Virus record (IMG/VR): IMGVR_UViG_3300047548_000628 | Location: 62,001 to 126,000 of that record | Strand: one strand, 5' to 3' | Length of the DNA stretch: 64,000 bases | DNA from: a virus | In this document: positions 52,789-61,108 of the stretch, in pieces | Numbering within the stretch: position 1 is the stretch's first letter | Layout: each line of letters starts with the position of its first letter | Notes under the pieces: model-generated | What the model saw: the letters and a program-made list of their open reading frames with translations, nothing else | What the model was told of the DNA's origin: nothing | The model's database searches: none | Position numbers and translations under genes: made by a program

Positions 52789-53334
52789 ATGAAGCACATT
52801 CTATACGTTAATACTAAAATTTTAGTATTACTTTCTTTAATTTTTGTTAGTTTGTTAATGCCCGCAAAGGTAAAAACTAACATAGCACACACCTCAGACC
52901 AAATTGCCAATTCTGTTAAAAAAATAGATATGAAGCAACTTATTTGTATGGCAAACAATATTTTTTATGAAGCCGGGTCAGAGACTGTTACAGGTCAAGC
53001 CGCAGTAGCTAGAGTTGTTATGAATAGAGTCCGTCACGGTTTCGGTGCTGACCCATGCAAAGTAATATATCAAGTAACTAAAATTGACGATAAAAAAATA
53101 TGTCAGTTCAGTTGGGTATGTGAGGGTAAAACAACCCCAAACAAAAACGATCCTAGATATTTGAAAGCAATGGATACCGCATATCAAGTTATGGTACATG
53201 ATGCATACAAAGATGTTGTGACAAAATCTACTTTGTTTTTCCACAATACAAGTGTTGAACCTAATTGGCCACACAAAAGAGTAGTTCAGATCGGTAATCA
53301 TATTTTTTACGCAAAAAACTATAAAAAGCAATGA
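52789..53334 (+). CDS. Cell-wall hydrolase, SleB-like (Hydrolase_2), likely endolysin
   Basis: A 181-residue protein with an N-terminal hydrophobic segment (ILVLLSLIFVSLLM) serving as signal or signal-anchor. The SleB-like core follows: LICMANNIFYEAGSETVTGQ with catalytic Glu61, AAVARVVMNRVRHGFG, ICQFSWVCEGK, and THE-type end VVQIGNHIFYAKN. It hydrolyses peptidoglycan. An N-terminal anchor would let it reach the periplasm without a holin. AGGAAAGGA precedes the ATG. It overlaps the next gene by four bases. Confidence 0.9.
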   Translation: MKHILYVNTKILVLLSLIFVSLLMPAKVKTNIAHTSDQIANSVKKIDMKQLICMANNIFYEAGSETVTGQAAVARVVMNRVRHGFGADPCKVIYQVTKIDDKKICQFSWVCEGKTTPNKNDPRYLKAMDTAYQVMVHDAYKDVVTKSTLFFHNTSVEPNWPHKRVVQIGNHIFYAKNYKKQ

Positions 53335-53897
53335 ATACTAGTCCAGATCGCGGATCATTCCACATTGAATGCGAACTCAAACGTGTTGAAGAAGGTGAGA
53401 AAACACCCGAAGAAGCCCAACACATGATTGAGTTTTATAAGTCTTGGGAAGAGCTACGTAGAGAACATGAAGCTACTGACGAATGGAAAGTAGACAACAT
53501 GGAGTATGACCTTCGCTCCACTAAGTGGATTTGTGACAAAGCTAAAGCAAGTGAAGCATATGCACAAAATCTATATGCCGCGATGTGTAATAATGAATTT
53601 ATTAAAAATGATGTATGGCCTATCTTAACCAATAAGCGCTGGTCCGCTAGCTGGCGCTGTGCTGGTGGCATTCTTGCTAATATGGTTGAGAAAGGTGACT
53701 ATATTGATTGGTATTGTTCTGGCATTCGCAACGATATTTCTGACGAAGAATACAATGAATTATCTAAAGAGCAACAAGAGTATTATCTATACACTAAAAC
53801 TCAATTTGTCAGTGAAAGCGTAGTCACCGATGAAGTGCGAGAAGACTTACTGAAATTGGGTTGGATTTGTATTGATGACAATGAGGAAAAAAATTAA
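53331..53897 (+). CDS. Conserved-type phage protein of unknown function
   Basis: A 188-residue acidic protein, Trp-rich (EWKVDNMEYDLRSTKWICDK; WSASWRCAGGILANMVEKGD; DYIDWYCSGIRNDISDEEYN). The Trp/Cys spacing suggests a compact helical fold. Proteins of this look occur next to lysis genes in T4-like aquatic phages (impression). No function assigned. Coupled to the hydrolase gene by ATGA. Confidence 0.75.
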   Translation: MNTSPDRGSFHIECELKRVEEGEKTPEEAQHMIEFYKSWEELRREHEATDEWKVDNMEYDLRSTKWICDKAKASEAYAQNLYAAMCNNEFIKNDVWPILTNKRWSASWRCAGGILANMVEKGDYIDWYCSGIRNDISDEEYNELSKEQQEYYLYTKTQFVSESVVTDEVREDLLKLGWICIDDNEEKN

Positions 53898-53908
53898 GCC
53901 ATCAAATA

Positions 53909-54742
53909 ATGGAAAATAAAGTTGTATTAAACACTGTAGTTGACTTACCCATATATTCGTTTCCATACAGGCACGAATCTATGGTTCCTAACATCACAAC
54001 AAACTTTTATGCAACTGACACCGAACAACTATTCGAACGAAACAAAAAGAATAGAACAAATTGGATCTACCTTGACAAAGAAATAACCTACACGTTTAAT
54101 AGTGACGGGTTACGTATGAGTAAAAATCTAAATCAAGTAGATGATAATTACATCTTCTTTAGTGGTACTAGCTATTCAATGGGTATAGGACTACACGAAG
54201 ATGATAGATTTAGTAATACAGTAGCCAAAGAACTTAACTTAGACTTTATAAATTGCGCCGGAGCAACTTATAGCTGTAAGGCACAAGTAATCAACTTCTT
54301 TAACTTAATTAACAGTGGGTACAAACTACCTAAAATTCTAGTGATGGAATATGCTCCTTGTACTGGATATACGTTTTACGTTAAAGACAAGTTTGTACTA
54401 TGTTATGGTAAGCATTTACCCGATAGTATGTACAACCCTCAAATAGAATTGTATAATAAGATGCGTGATGCTGATTTCTATTACCAAGAAGCAAACATAT
54501 ACCAACACATGGTTAGAGCTACATGTAAAAGATTAGGTATAAAACTGATAGAAATTAGTTTCGAAAAACACGACAGTTTTGCGAAACAAAACGTACCCAA
54601 CATAGTAGATGTTGATACTAATTCATCAGACATTAATTTCTGCTATGCCCGAGACGTTAGACTATTAGGTGATAGTTATACAGGTCATCCGGGTATTGGT
54701 ATACATAGCATAGCGCATAACATGATAATAAAATCACTATGA
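53909..54742 (+). CDS. SGNH/GDSL-like hydrolase or acyltransferase
   Basis: A 277-residue protein. NYIFFSGTSYSMGIGLHEDD resembles SGNH block I with Ser88 in GTS instead of GDS, NCAGATYSCKAQV carries the Asn/Gly oxyanion region, and near the end DSYTGHPGIGIHS supplies an Asp/His pair like block V. SGNH proteins remove or transfer acyl groups on carbohydrates. The nucleophile motif deviates, so activity is unproven. It overlaps the mini-ligase gene by four bases and so likely works with it. Confidence 0.7.
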   Translation: MENKVVLNTVVDLPIYSFPYRHESMVPNITTNFYATDTEQLFERNKKNRTNWIYLDKEITYTFNSDGLRMSKNLNQVDDNYIFFSGTSYSMGIGLHEDDRFSNTVAKELNLDFINCAGATYSCKAQVINFFNLINSGYKLPKILVMEYAPCTGYTFYVKDKFVLCYGKHLPDSMYNPQIELYNKMRDADFYYQEANIYQHMVRATCKRLGIKLIEISFEKHDSFAKQNVPNIVDVDTNSSDINFCYARDVRLLGDSYTGHPGIGIHSIAHNMIIKSL

Positions 54743-55389
54743 GCAACTTAATCCTTCACACGTCCGGTAGTACTAAAGAACCTAAAGAGATACAACATTC
54801 TTGGGAGTATATCTATAAATGTGCGTATCGTAGTATACAAGAAATGAACATGACTAGCAATGATACTGTATTGAATATCTTTCCTAGCAACGTTATAGCA
54901 CACTATACAATTTCAGCATTACCCGCCCAGTTGTCGTCAGCTAAACTTATCTCTGCTAACTTTGATCCCTATACATATACAAAACTTTTCAATACGTATA
55001 GACCTACACATATCGCATTGATTCCCAAACACGTGGAAGTGTTGAATGGAACAAAAGAATGGCATAACTTAGACATGAGTTGTGTAAAATATATGACTAT
55101 GGGTAGCATGGATGTGCCCCAAGAAATGATTGATTCATTGCGTAACAAAGGAGTACAGACTGTAGCAAACTGGTATGGTAGTACAGAATTGCCCCCTCCC
55201 GTTTTTGTCGCATACAATGGTACTGAGTTTGACTTTAAGCCACGTGACGGGTATTCAATCGAATTTACCGATGAGGGTGAATGCGTTGTCAATGGTTTTC
55301 ACACCGGCGATTTGTTTGATGTAAATACTAAAAAATATCTACGTAGGAAAAATGCTGCCGTTAATAGTACCTGGAAAACCCAGATTTAA
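54739..55389 (+). CDS. Miniature AMP-forming (ANL-type) ligase core
   Basis: A 216-residue protein keeping the core ANL motifs but none of the rest. ILHTSGSTKEPK (A3 loop, residues 5-16) opens the protein almost at once, NWYGSTELPPP (145-154) is the A5 motif, and HTGD (188-191) is A7. Typical ANL enzymes have about 150 residues before A3 and a 100-residue C-terminal lid; both are missing, with the end falling near the usual hinge. It may adenylate an acyl or aryl acid for transfer to a thiol or amine. Codon context and motifs are intact, so it is not simply a decayed gene. Confidence 0.8.
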   Translation: MSNLILHTSGSTKEPKEIQHSWEYIYKCAYRSIQEMNMTSNDTVLNIFPSNVIAHYTISALPAQLSSAKLISANFDPYTYTKLFNTYRPTHIALIPKHVEVLNGTKEWHNLDMSCVKYMTMGSMDVPQEMIDSLRNKGVQTVANWYGSTELPPPVFVAYNGTEFDFKPRDGYSIEFTDEGECVVNGFHTGDLFDVNTKKYLRRKNAAVNSTWKTQI

Positions 55390-55966
55390 AATTGTAGAAC
55401 TCACGGAAGAATATTATGATAGACTTCAAATCTTCTGTGAGTTATGTAGCACATTAGGCTATGTTAATAACTCTAGTTTCAAAGCGATGAAACTAGAGCA
55501 GATGAAAATGCCCTATGGCAAATATCACATCGCAGTAGATATCGATAGGGGCAACATATTCAGTATCGCCGGAGTACATCACTTACCAGAAGTTGATCCT
55601 GACAGCTATCGTTGTTTGTTTCGTGGCGCACAATTGCCAGGTTACATGCCTACATTATGTAGCAATCTATTCAAAAACGCTATAAAGATACACTTTGGAT
55701 ATTTTTTATACGTACAGATTTTAGACATATTGGATATAAATCCAAATGCTAAGTTCTTTATATCAACTAACGTAAATAGTAATCAAGGCGCTAAATCTTA
55801 TAAGATGAATAAGACTATTATGCCATTAATGGAGAAACGTGGCTTTTGGTCTTTATATAAAGAAAATGTTGTACTATACAATACAACTCAAAACATATAT
55901 AAAGTAAACCACGAATTCTATTTAGAAGAACGAAGTAAGATTATACCCAATAGTCTTTTGAGATAA
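55352..55966 (+). CDS. Unknown protein partner of the mini-ligase
   Basis: A 204-residue protein overlapping the ligase by 38 nt, with TAGGAA as ribosome site. FKIVELTEEYYDRLQIFCEL, YHIAVDIDRGNIFSIAGVHH and a later ANAKFFISTNVN-type strand (residues about 130-145) give alternating strands and helices that could be a GNAT-like N-acyltransferase, but the acetyl-CoA loop is not visible. The stable overlap and gene order suggest that it receives the activated product of the mini-ligase (inference). It converges and overlaps by 26 nt with the oxygenase gene. Confidence 0.6.
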   Translation: MLPLIVPGKPRFKIVELTEEYYDRLQIFCELCSTLGYVNNSSFKAMKLEQMKMPYGKYHIAVDIDRGNIFSIAGVHHLPEVDPDSYRCLFRGAQLPGYMPTLCSNLFKNAIKIHFGYFLYVQILDILDINPNAKFFISTNVNSNQGAKSYKMNKTIMPLMEKRGFWSLYKENVVLYNTTQNIYKVNHEFYLEERSKIIPNSLLR

Positions 55967-56549
55967 TCTCGTCAATCTTATCTAATGGGACTTTGAATAG
56001 TAAATGTATTCTATCTAAGTCACCGTGATTTTCTGTACTATGTGTTCGTTTAGTATTAACTAGATAACATTTTCCGGGCTCTAAAACATACCTATTCTCA
56101 TATATAAAATAACTTTTATCTGTAGATTGAATAGGTAAATGTATACGCATATGATTATCTTTATCTATATGCGGGTGAAGTTTACTACCGGGTATATGAC
56201 AAGTTATACCCAGTTCTTCACAATATGGAAACGCATCTAATAATTTTTGTGCGAAACCCTGTAATAATACAGTGGGCTTAGTAAAACTATTCTTGCTTTT
56301 TATCTGTTTAAAATCACCGGGCGGAACTAATGGTTTCGTAACATCGTCTAAATTGCTTTGTATTCCATAGCCATATATACCCACACTATCATCAAAATTT
56401 GGAGGATATATATTTTGGTCAATAGATAAATCTCTGGGCGGGATAGTAAATCTTAACTGTTCGTTGTTTTTAACTACATTATTGAAATAGTCCAATAACT
56501 CATTATAGTCAAAATGTACATTAGGTAGTTCTTTTATGTCAAAGTTCAT
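55941..56549 (-). CDS. Asp/Asn beta-hydroxylase-like 2OG oxygenase 1
   Basis: A 202-residue protein of the aspartyl/asparaginyl hydroxylase fold. KLHPHIDKDNHMRIHLPI gives HxD plus the RIHLPI strand, EPGKCYLVNTKRTHSTEN gives the distal His, and DLDRIHLLF the 2OG-binding Arg. All metal and cofactor residues are in place. Overlaps the upstream paralogue by 11 nt. Substrate unknown; related family members hydroxylate Asp/Asn or free amino-acid-like substrates. Confidence 0.85.
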   Translation of the reverse strand: MNFDIKELPNVHFDYNELLDYFNNVVKNNEQLRFTIPPRDLSIDQNIYPPNFDDSVGIYGYGIQSNLDDVTKPLVPPGDFKQIKSKNSFTKPTVLLQGFAQKLLDAFPYCEELGITCHIPGSKLHPHIDKDNHMRIHLPIQSTDKSYFIYENRYVLEPGKCYLVNTKRTHSTENHGDLDRIHLLFKVPLDKIDEIISKDYWV

Positions 56550-57132
56550 ATTCTGTGTTTAAAATTACATCGATATCGGACTTACTAAACTTAGTGATAA
56601 AATGTATTCTATCATTGTCACCTTGATTATCAGTGCCGTGGTTAATGCTGGTATTTACTAGATACGCATACCCGGCTTCTAATACAAACTTTTCATCGTC
56701 AAAAAAGAAATAACTACTGTCCGTAGTATATATGGGAATGTGTATTTTTAAAAACTCGTCATTATCTATATGAGTATCGATATAAGTTCCTTTTGGATGA
56801 CAACTGATAACCGTTTGTCTGACATTGGGTAATGTATCTATAATTTTTTTAGCAAATCCAAATACTAAGTCAGTTGGCTTAGAGAAGTCGTCGGATTCTA
56901 TAATCTGTTCATCATGTTTAATATGATAAGGAGGACAGGGTTTGTTAATATCAACTAGATTAGTTTGTATAGCATAACTATAAACATCTTCTATTTTGTG
57001 CGTTTTTCTATCGATATTACTTAACCGTGCTTCCCATTTAAGATGTGGGTATTTTTCTATCACGTTTTGATAGTATTCACGTAGTTCATTTAAATCGAAC
57101 TTAATATTATCTAACCGTTTAATCTTGTACAT
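56539..57132 (-). CDS. Asp/Asn beta-hydroxylase-like 2OG oxygenase 2
   Basis: A 197-residue paralogue: TYIDTHIDNDEFLKIHIPI (HID), AGYAYLVNTSINHGTDN (distal His), GDNDRIHFITKF (Arg). It is similar in length and plan to oxygenase 1, including the N-terminal LDNIKFDLNELREYYQNVIE helix, so tandem duplication is likely. Overlaps the phosphatase-like gene by 14 nt. Confidence 0.85.
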   Translation of the reverse strand: MYKIKRLDNIKFDLNELREYYQNVIEKYPHLKWEARLSNIDRKTHKIEDVYSYAIQTNLVDINKPCPPYHIKHDEQIIESDDFSKPTDLVFGFAKKIIDTLPNVRQTVISCHPKGTYIDTHIDNDEFLKIHIPIYTTDSSYFFFDDEKFVLEAGYAYLVNTSINHGTDNQGDNDRIHFITKFSKSDIDVILNTEYEL

Positions 57133-57562
57133 CTACTTCTTTCAATAGATTATATACATAATGGTTATACTCACTAATATGTGAGCTATCTATGTTTTTT
57201 TTATCTAATAGATACTTAGCAACTGCTGTACTACGGCTTTTACCCTTAGCACAATATACATGAATATCTGTGCTATTACCCACGAATTCTAATATCTGTT
57301 TAGCTTGAATAACAGTCATTTTACGTGCGGTAATAGTCTTTGTTGTATTATTAAACCATTGTACGGTTTTAGTACAATCATCATTCACATCGTCAAAGTT
57401 TAGATTCAATACATTATTATGTGGTCTATCAAAGTATGGTAAACTATGTACCCAGTTAGTACTATGTATACAGATAAAACGACTATGATGATAATCATCT
57501 ACAGTATCGTCATTATATACTGACTTACCAAAATTATTCATACTATACACAGTTACTTTCAT
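57119..57562 (-). CDS. Dual-specificity/tyrosine phosphatase-like protein
   Basis: A 147-residue protein; start set at 57562, which gives a four-base ATGA overlap with the upstream gene (an earlier in-frame ATG at 57580 overlaps it more). VYCAKGKSRSTAVAKYLL is the CX5R phosphate loop of PTP/DSP enzymes (Cys104, Arg110), with the Gly-Lys-Ser-Arg-Ser turn intact. The general-acid Asp is not obvious. It may dephosphorylate a protein, lipid or sugar phosphate made by the pathway in this island. Confidence 0.8.
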   Translation of the reverse strand: MKVTVYSMNNFGKSVYNDDTVDDYHHSRFICIHSTNWVHSLPYFDRPHNNVLNLNFDDVNDDCTKTVQWFNNTTKTITARKMTVIQAKQILEFVGNSTDIHVYCAKGKSRSTAVAKYLLDKKNIDSSHISEYNHYVYNLLKEVDVQD

Positions 57563-58203
57563 AGAAAATCCTCTGTCCATACTTTCCCATATAAATGTAT
57601 TCTATTTGTAGTTCCACGATTCTCTACACTATGCGGAAGAGTAGTATTAACTAGATAAGCATATCCAGGTTCCATATGATATTCTACTCCGTCGATGATC
57701 CAATTGCTGTCATCGTTAGTATATATTGGAATATGTACACGTATTTTGTCTGGGCTATCAGTATGTGTAATTAATTTAGTTCCGGGAGTATGTACAGTAA
57801 CTAACCAGCGTTTACTGCGTACAGGCATATTCTGTATTAAGTCCAATGCGTATCCATTAAAGCATTTTCTAGGATATAATAAATCTTCATCTATATCGTG
57901 ATATTCGGGTTTAGCACATCCGCGCTCAAAGGGTAATGGTCCTTCTACGTCACCGTTATAACATAGTGTATAGTAATAAACATCATCGGGTAATATATGC
58001 CCAGTTTGTCCTGTCATATCTACAATAGGTTCATTCCATACATGATGATTTTCCCCGATAATAAACTTCCAATCGTTATAATCATTTTCTAAGTTATGGA
58101 ACCATTCACGTAGTTTATCAATATCAACTGGGAAGTATTTCTTAACTACAAACCCTAAATCTACGGGTTCAAAGTGTTGGATATATCGTTTCATTTTAAG
58201 CAT
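57559..58203 (-). CDS. Asp/Asn beta-hydroxylase-like 2OG oxygenase 3
   Basis: A 214-residue protein: TKLITHTDSPDKIRVHIPIY (HTD), EPGYAYLVNTTLPHSVEN (distal His), NRIHLYGKV (Arg). The N-terminal half differs from oxygenases 1 and 2, so a different substrate is likely. MLKMKRY gives two possible starts three codons apart. Overlaps neighbours on both sides. Confidence 0.85.
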   Translation of the reverse strand: MLKMKRYIQHFEPVDLGFVVKKYFPVDIDKLREWFHNLENDYNDWKFIIGENHHVWNEPIVDMTGQTGHILPDDVYYYTLCYNGDVEGPLPFERGCAKPEYHDIDEDLLYPRKCFNGYALDLIQNMPVRSKRWLVTVHTPGTKLITHTDSPDKIRVHIPIYTNDDSNWIIDGVEYHMEPGYAYLVNTTLPHSVENRGTTNRIHLYGKVWTEDFL

Positions 58204-58919
58204 AGTATATCCATTATATCTTTATCATCTATATCACTAATTATGTTTGCTCTAGTTGGCCCGTAATTAGTTGTACCGTGACTTAATCTAGTATTAATTA
58301 AGTACATATTTCCGGGCATTAGTTTATAGGGTGTTTCACCCCAATAGAAATAACTATTATCTGTAGTAATAGGAATATGTAATCTAACTGTCATTCCGTC
58401 TGTATGCTGAGGTAATATTAATCCATTTAAATGCTGTGCAATTCTTGGGTTTCTAAAATAGATACCTATTTCATCTACTAAGTTTTTCCATGCCCCAAAC
58501 ATATATTGGTCTAAGTAGACCCAGTTATTATAATCAAAATCTTTAATTAAATCGTCACCGTTATAATATTCTTGTAGTTCTGGGTATAACTCTAAATTAC
58601 ATGCCCAGGGCGGGGGTAATGGTATATCTTTTTGTACTGGCCAAGATAATGCGTAACTGTTTAATAATCGTTCGTCTGCTTTACTCAAATCAAAGAAGTT
58701 TTCCTTCTCTTTATTAGTAAAATAACCTTTGACCGCGGGCTTTAATAAGTCTTTGTTTTTGTATAAGTTACAGCGTAAGTAACTTAATCTATCTTCTATT
58801 TCAACGTACCAATTCAATAGATTTACACTGTCTACTTTTTTGTTTAGTACAATTAAATCCCAATCGTTACTGTTGATAAAGTCTATTGACAAGTTACTGT
58901 AATTCTGTACTAACCTCAT
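58191..58919 (-). CDS. Asp/Asn beta-hydroxylase-like 2OG oxygenase 4
   Basis: A 242-residue protein: LPQHTDGMTVRLHIPITT (HTD), PGNMYLINTRLSHGTTNY (distal His), and Arg in TRANIISDI, shifted relative to the others. It has a Pro-rich PLPPPWACNLELYPELQEYY segment shared with oxygenase 5 (PLPPPVQANLSLFPEV), showing these two are closest relatives. Confidence 0.85.
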   Translation of the reverse strand: MRLVQNYSNLSIDFINSNDWDLIVLNKKVDSVNLLNWYVEIEDRLSYLRCNLYKNKDLLKPAVKGYFTNKEKENFFDLSKADERLLNSYALSWPVQKDIPLPPPWACNLELYPELQEYYNGDDLIKDFDYNNWVYLDQYMFGAWKNLVDEIGIYFRNPRIAQHLNGLILPQHTDGMTVRLHIPITTDNSYFYWGETPYKLMPGNMYLINTRLSHGTTNYGPTRANIISDIDDKDIMDILCLK

Positions 58920-59631
58920 TGTTTAATCCTAATACGTAACTAACGTGACTTTCTATTATTCGGGTAATGATATGACTGCGTAATTTATCGCCCTCATTTG
59001 TAGTACCGTGCCAATACCCTGTATTCAAAATATAGATATGTCCCAATTTCATATGGTAACTTCTTTCTTTATTCTCGCCAAAATGAAATAGTGCGTTTTC
59101 GTGCGTTTCTACAGGTATATGTAGTTTTAATACCTTACTATCTATATGCTGACGAATATACATACCGGGATGATGTGTAGTTATAATAGCTTGACGGAAA
59201 CTGTCTTCTCCCAAAACGTCTATCATTTCTTTTAAATAGCCCATTTTAAATTTAGTCATTATCTTAGCATCGTCAATAAATGTCTCTCTATTAACTTCTG
59301 GGAACAAACTTAAATTAGCCTGAACGGGCGGGGGTAATGGCTCATATTTTTCTTTGGGCCATGCTAATGTAATACCATCTATAGGACCGCAATAATATCC
59401 GCAATATCCTTCCTCAACCATACGTTTGCTTATTTCTAATTCTAGTTTCTCGGGAAACTTGTCGAATCTAAAACGCATATAGTCAAAATTAGTAGATAAC
59501 TCTTTATACCAGCTAGTTAACTTGTTAGGATCTAGTTTATAGTTCAATTCAACAAGATCCCAGTCATTTGTGTTGTATAAAAAGTCTGTTGTGATATCTT
59601 TACTATCATAGTCTTTAATAACTCTGTCCAT
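58894..59631 (-). CDS. Asp/Asn beta-hydroxylase-like 2OG oxygenase 5
   Basis: A 245-residue protein: YIRQHIDSKVLKLHIPVE (HID), LGHIYILNTGYWHGTTNE (distal His), GDKLRSHIITRI (Arg). The N-terminus (DFLYNTNDWDLVELNYKLDP) parallels oxygenase 4 (FINSNDWDLIVLNKKVDS), confirming duplication. Overlaps oxygenase 4 by 26 nt. Confidence 0.85.
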   Translation of the reverse strand: MDRVIKDYDSKDITTDFLYNTNDWDLVELNYKLDPNKLTSWYKELSTNFDYMRFRFDKFPEKLELEISKRMVEEGYCGYYCGPIDGITLAWPKEKYEPLPPPVQANLSLFPEVNRETFIDDAKIMTKFKMGYLKEMIDVLGEDSFRQAIITTHHPGMYIRQHIDSKVLKLHIPVETHENALFHFGENKERSYHMKLGHIYILNTGYWHGTTNEGDKLRSHIITRIIESHVSYVLGLNNEVSTELQ

Positions 59632-59632
59632 A

Positions 59633-61108
59633 CTATAGTCCCATATTGATATATTTATTGGTGGATTTATAGTGTGGGTGCGATAATTTTAGATTGCCAC
59701 GTACACGGTCTTGTAAGTCTCTAGCCATGTAATCTTGTCCGTATAATGTAAGATTATCTGGTATCAAACTCTCAAAATGTTTGTATTTTTCTTCTAAGAT
59801 TTCAGGTTCTATATTCCAATGTAACTGTAGACTAGCCCATATATTAGTAGTCCATAATGTGTTATTGCCCGGGCCCATTAAATTAAATAATTTCTCTGGT
59901 TCGTTTACGATATCAATAATATGATATTGATGTTCTAGTTTACGGTATCTGTCCCATAACTGTTTAAATTCTTCACGTGACCCGAATTCTTTACTTAGCT
60001 CCAATTGCCAGAATTCAAAATAAGTACCGCGATAAGTAGAGCTAAAATTATATAATCCGTCATTTTCTAATAACCATTTGTCTAAGTCGTAACCATCCCA
60101 TGTTTCTAATAAATGCTTTTTATAATTGAGACTAGCCGGACACCAATCAAAGTAATGCACAACTGTTTTATCATGGAAACCATTATTACGTAACAATGCC
60201 AATGGTTTGAAACCCGCTGCCGCACAATATAAACTATCTATTGGCCCTGGACTACGTATACCCTCAGCACTTAATCGTTCAGTATTGAAAGCATATACTC
60301 TGTCTTTTTCAATAAACTCTTGGTAACTTTGCTTGCGAAACCAAGACCTAGCCCCATAGTTTTGTATACTGTCAATCAATGCAATATTCTGTAGATTATC
60401 CCAACATTCCATTAACTTATCGGATTCTTCATATGGATAGATAAAGACCTTACACTCACGCATTTCTAAGTTTAAATTATCTATGCGTATATTATTACGT
60501 AGTGCTAAGTCAATCCAATTACTGCCATCTTCTGTCACATCAAACTTAGTTTCCCCCGGGCTAGGTTCTATATATTCGGGAGTATATTCACTGGCTATTT
60601 TATTCTCACTGACAGAATAATTACATCCAATAAATTTACGGTCCCAATAAAATCCATTTTCTAAATATTCCGGACGTCCTAATTTATCCCATACACTTAA
60701 ATTAACAATCAATATCTGACGATGTAGTCCGGGATATCTACCCTTACGGTTCATAATATGACCCACTACAAAACTATCAGGATTCTTTTTAAAATAGTCT
60801 ACAGATAAAGTAACGATGTGAGCTAATCTTAAACTCATCATACCTTGTGCTTGTATGATACACAATTCATCACCGTTATTTAAACTCTCGGTTAACAGTT
60901 CTTTTATACTATGATTGTACCCACGATATGTTCCAAAGCCCATTTTCAAGCATTGATTTACCATCCAGAATGTTAAATCAAATGTTCTTTTACGTAGTTT
61001 TTCATTAGTAATATCACGGCTAATATCTAATATCCCGTGCCCTACTTTAGTGTAAAGTTTATTGTCACTGAGATATCTATCGTATGTTATGCTATTCCAA
61101 TCACGCAT
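59633..61108 (-). CDS. 491-residue protein of unknown function in the oxygenase island
   Basis: I do not recognise a named family. The sequence shows alternating strands and helices, with ELCIIQAQGMMSLRLAHIVT, FVVGHIMNRKGRYPGLHRQI and KFIGCNYSVSENKIASEYTP in the first half, and YAFNTERLSAEGIRSPGPID plus NGFHDKTVVHYFDWCPASLN in the second. The PGLHRQ-ILIVNLSVWDKLG stretch resembles acceptor regions in some glycosyltransferases, but no DxD donor motif is clear. It lies between oxygenases 5 and 6 with 1-nt and 8-nt junctions, so it is part of the same pathway. Confidence 0.75.
   Translation of the reverse strand: MRDWNSITYDRYLSDNKLYTKVGHGILDISRDITNEKLRKRTFDLTFWMVNQCLKMGFGTYRGYNHSIKELLTESLNNGDELCIIQAQGMMSLRLAHIVTLSVDYFKKNPDSFVVGHIMNRKGRYPGLHRQILIVNLSVWDKLGRPEYLENGFYWDRKFIGCNYSVSENKIASEYTPEYIEPSPGETKFDVTEDGSNWIDLALRNNIRIDNLNLEMRECKVFIYPYEESDKLMECWDNLQNIALIDSIQNYGARSWFRKQSYQEFIEKDRVYAFNTERLSAEGIRSPGPIDSLYCAAAGFKPLALLRNNGFHDKTVVHYFDWCPASLNYKKHLLETWDGYDLDKWLLENDGLYNFSSTYRGTYFEFWQLELSKEFGSREEFKQLWDRYRKLEHQYHIIDIVNEPEKLFNLMGPGNNTLWTTNIWASLQLHWNIEPEILEEKYKHFESLIPDNLTLYGQDYMARDLQDRVRGNLKLSHPHYKSTNKYINMGL

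Noticed and set aside
54739-55966. The mini-ligase and the following gene as one broken full-length ANL enzyme
   Set aside because: The downstream frame shows no ANL C-terminal lid motifs, and the missing N-terminal part is not found upstream either.
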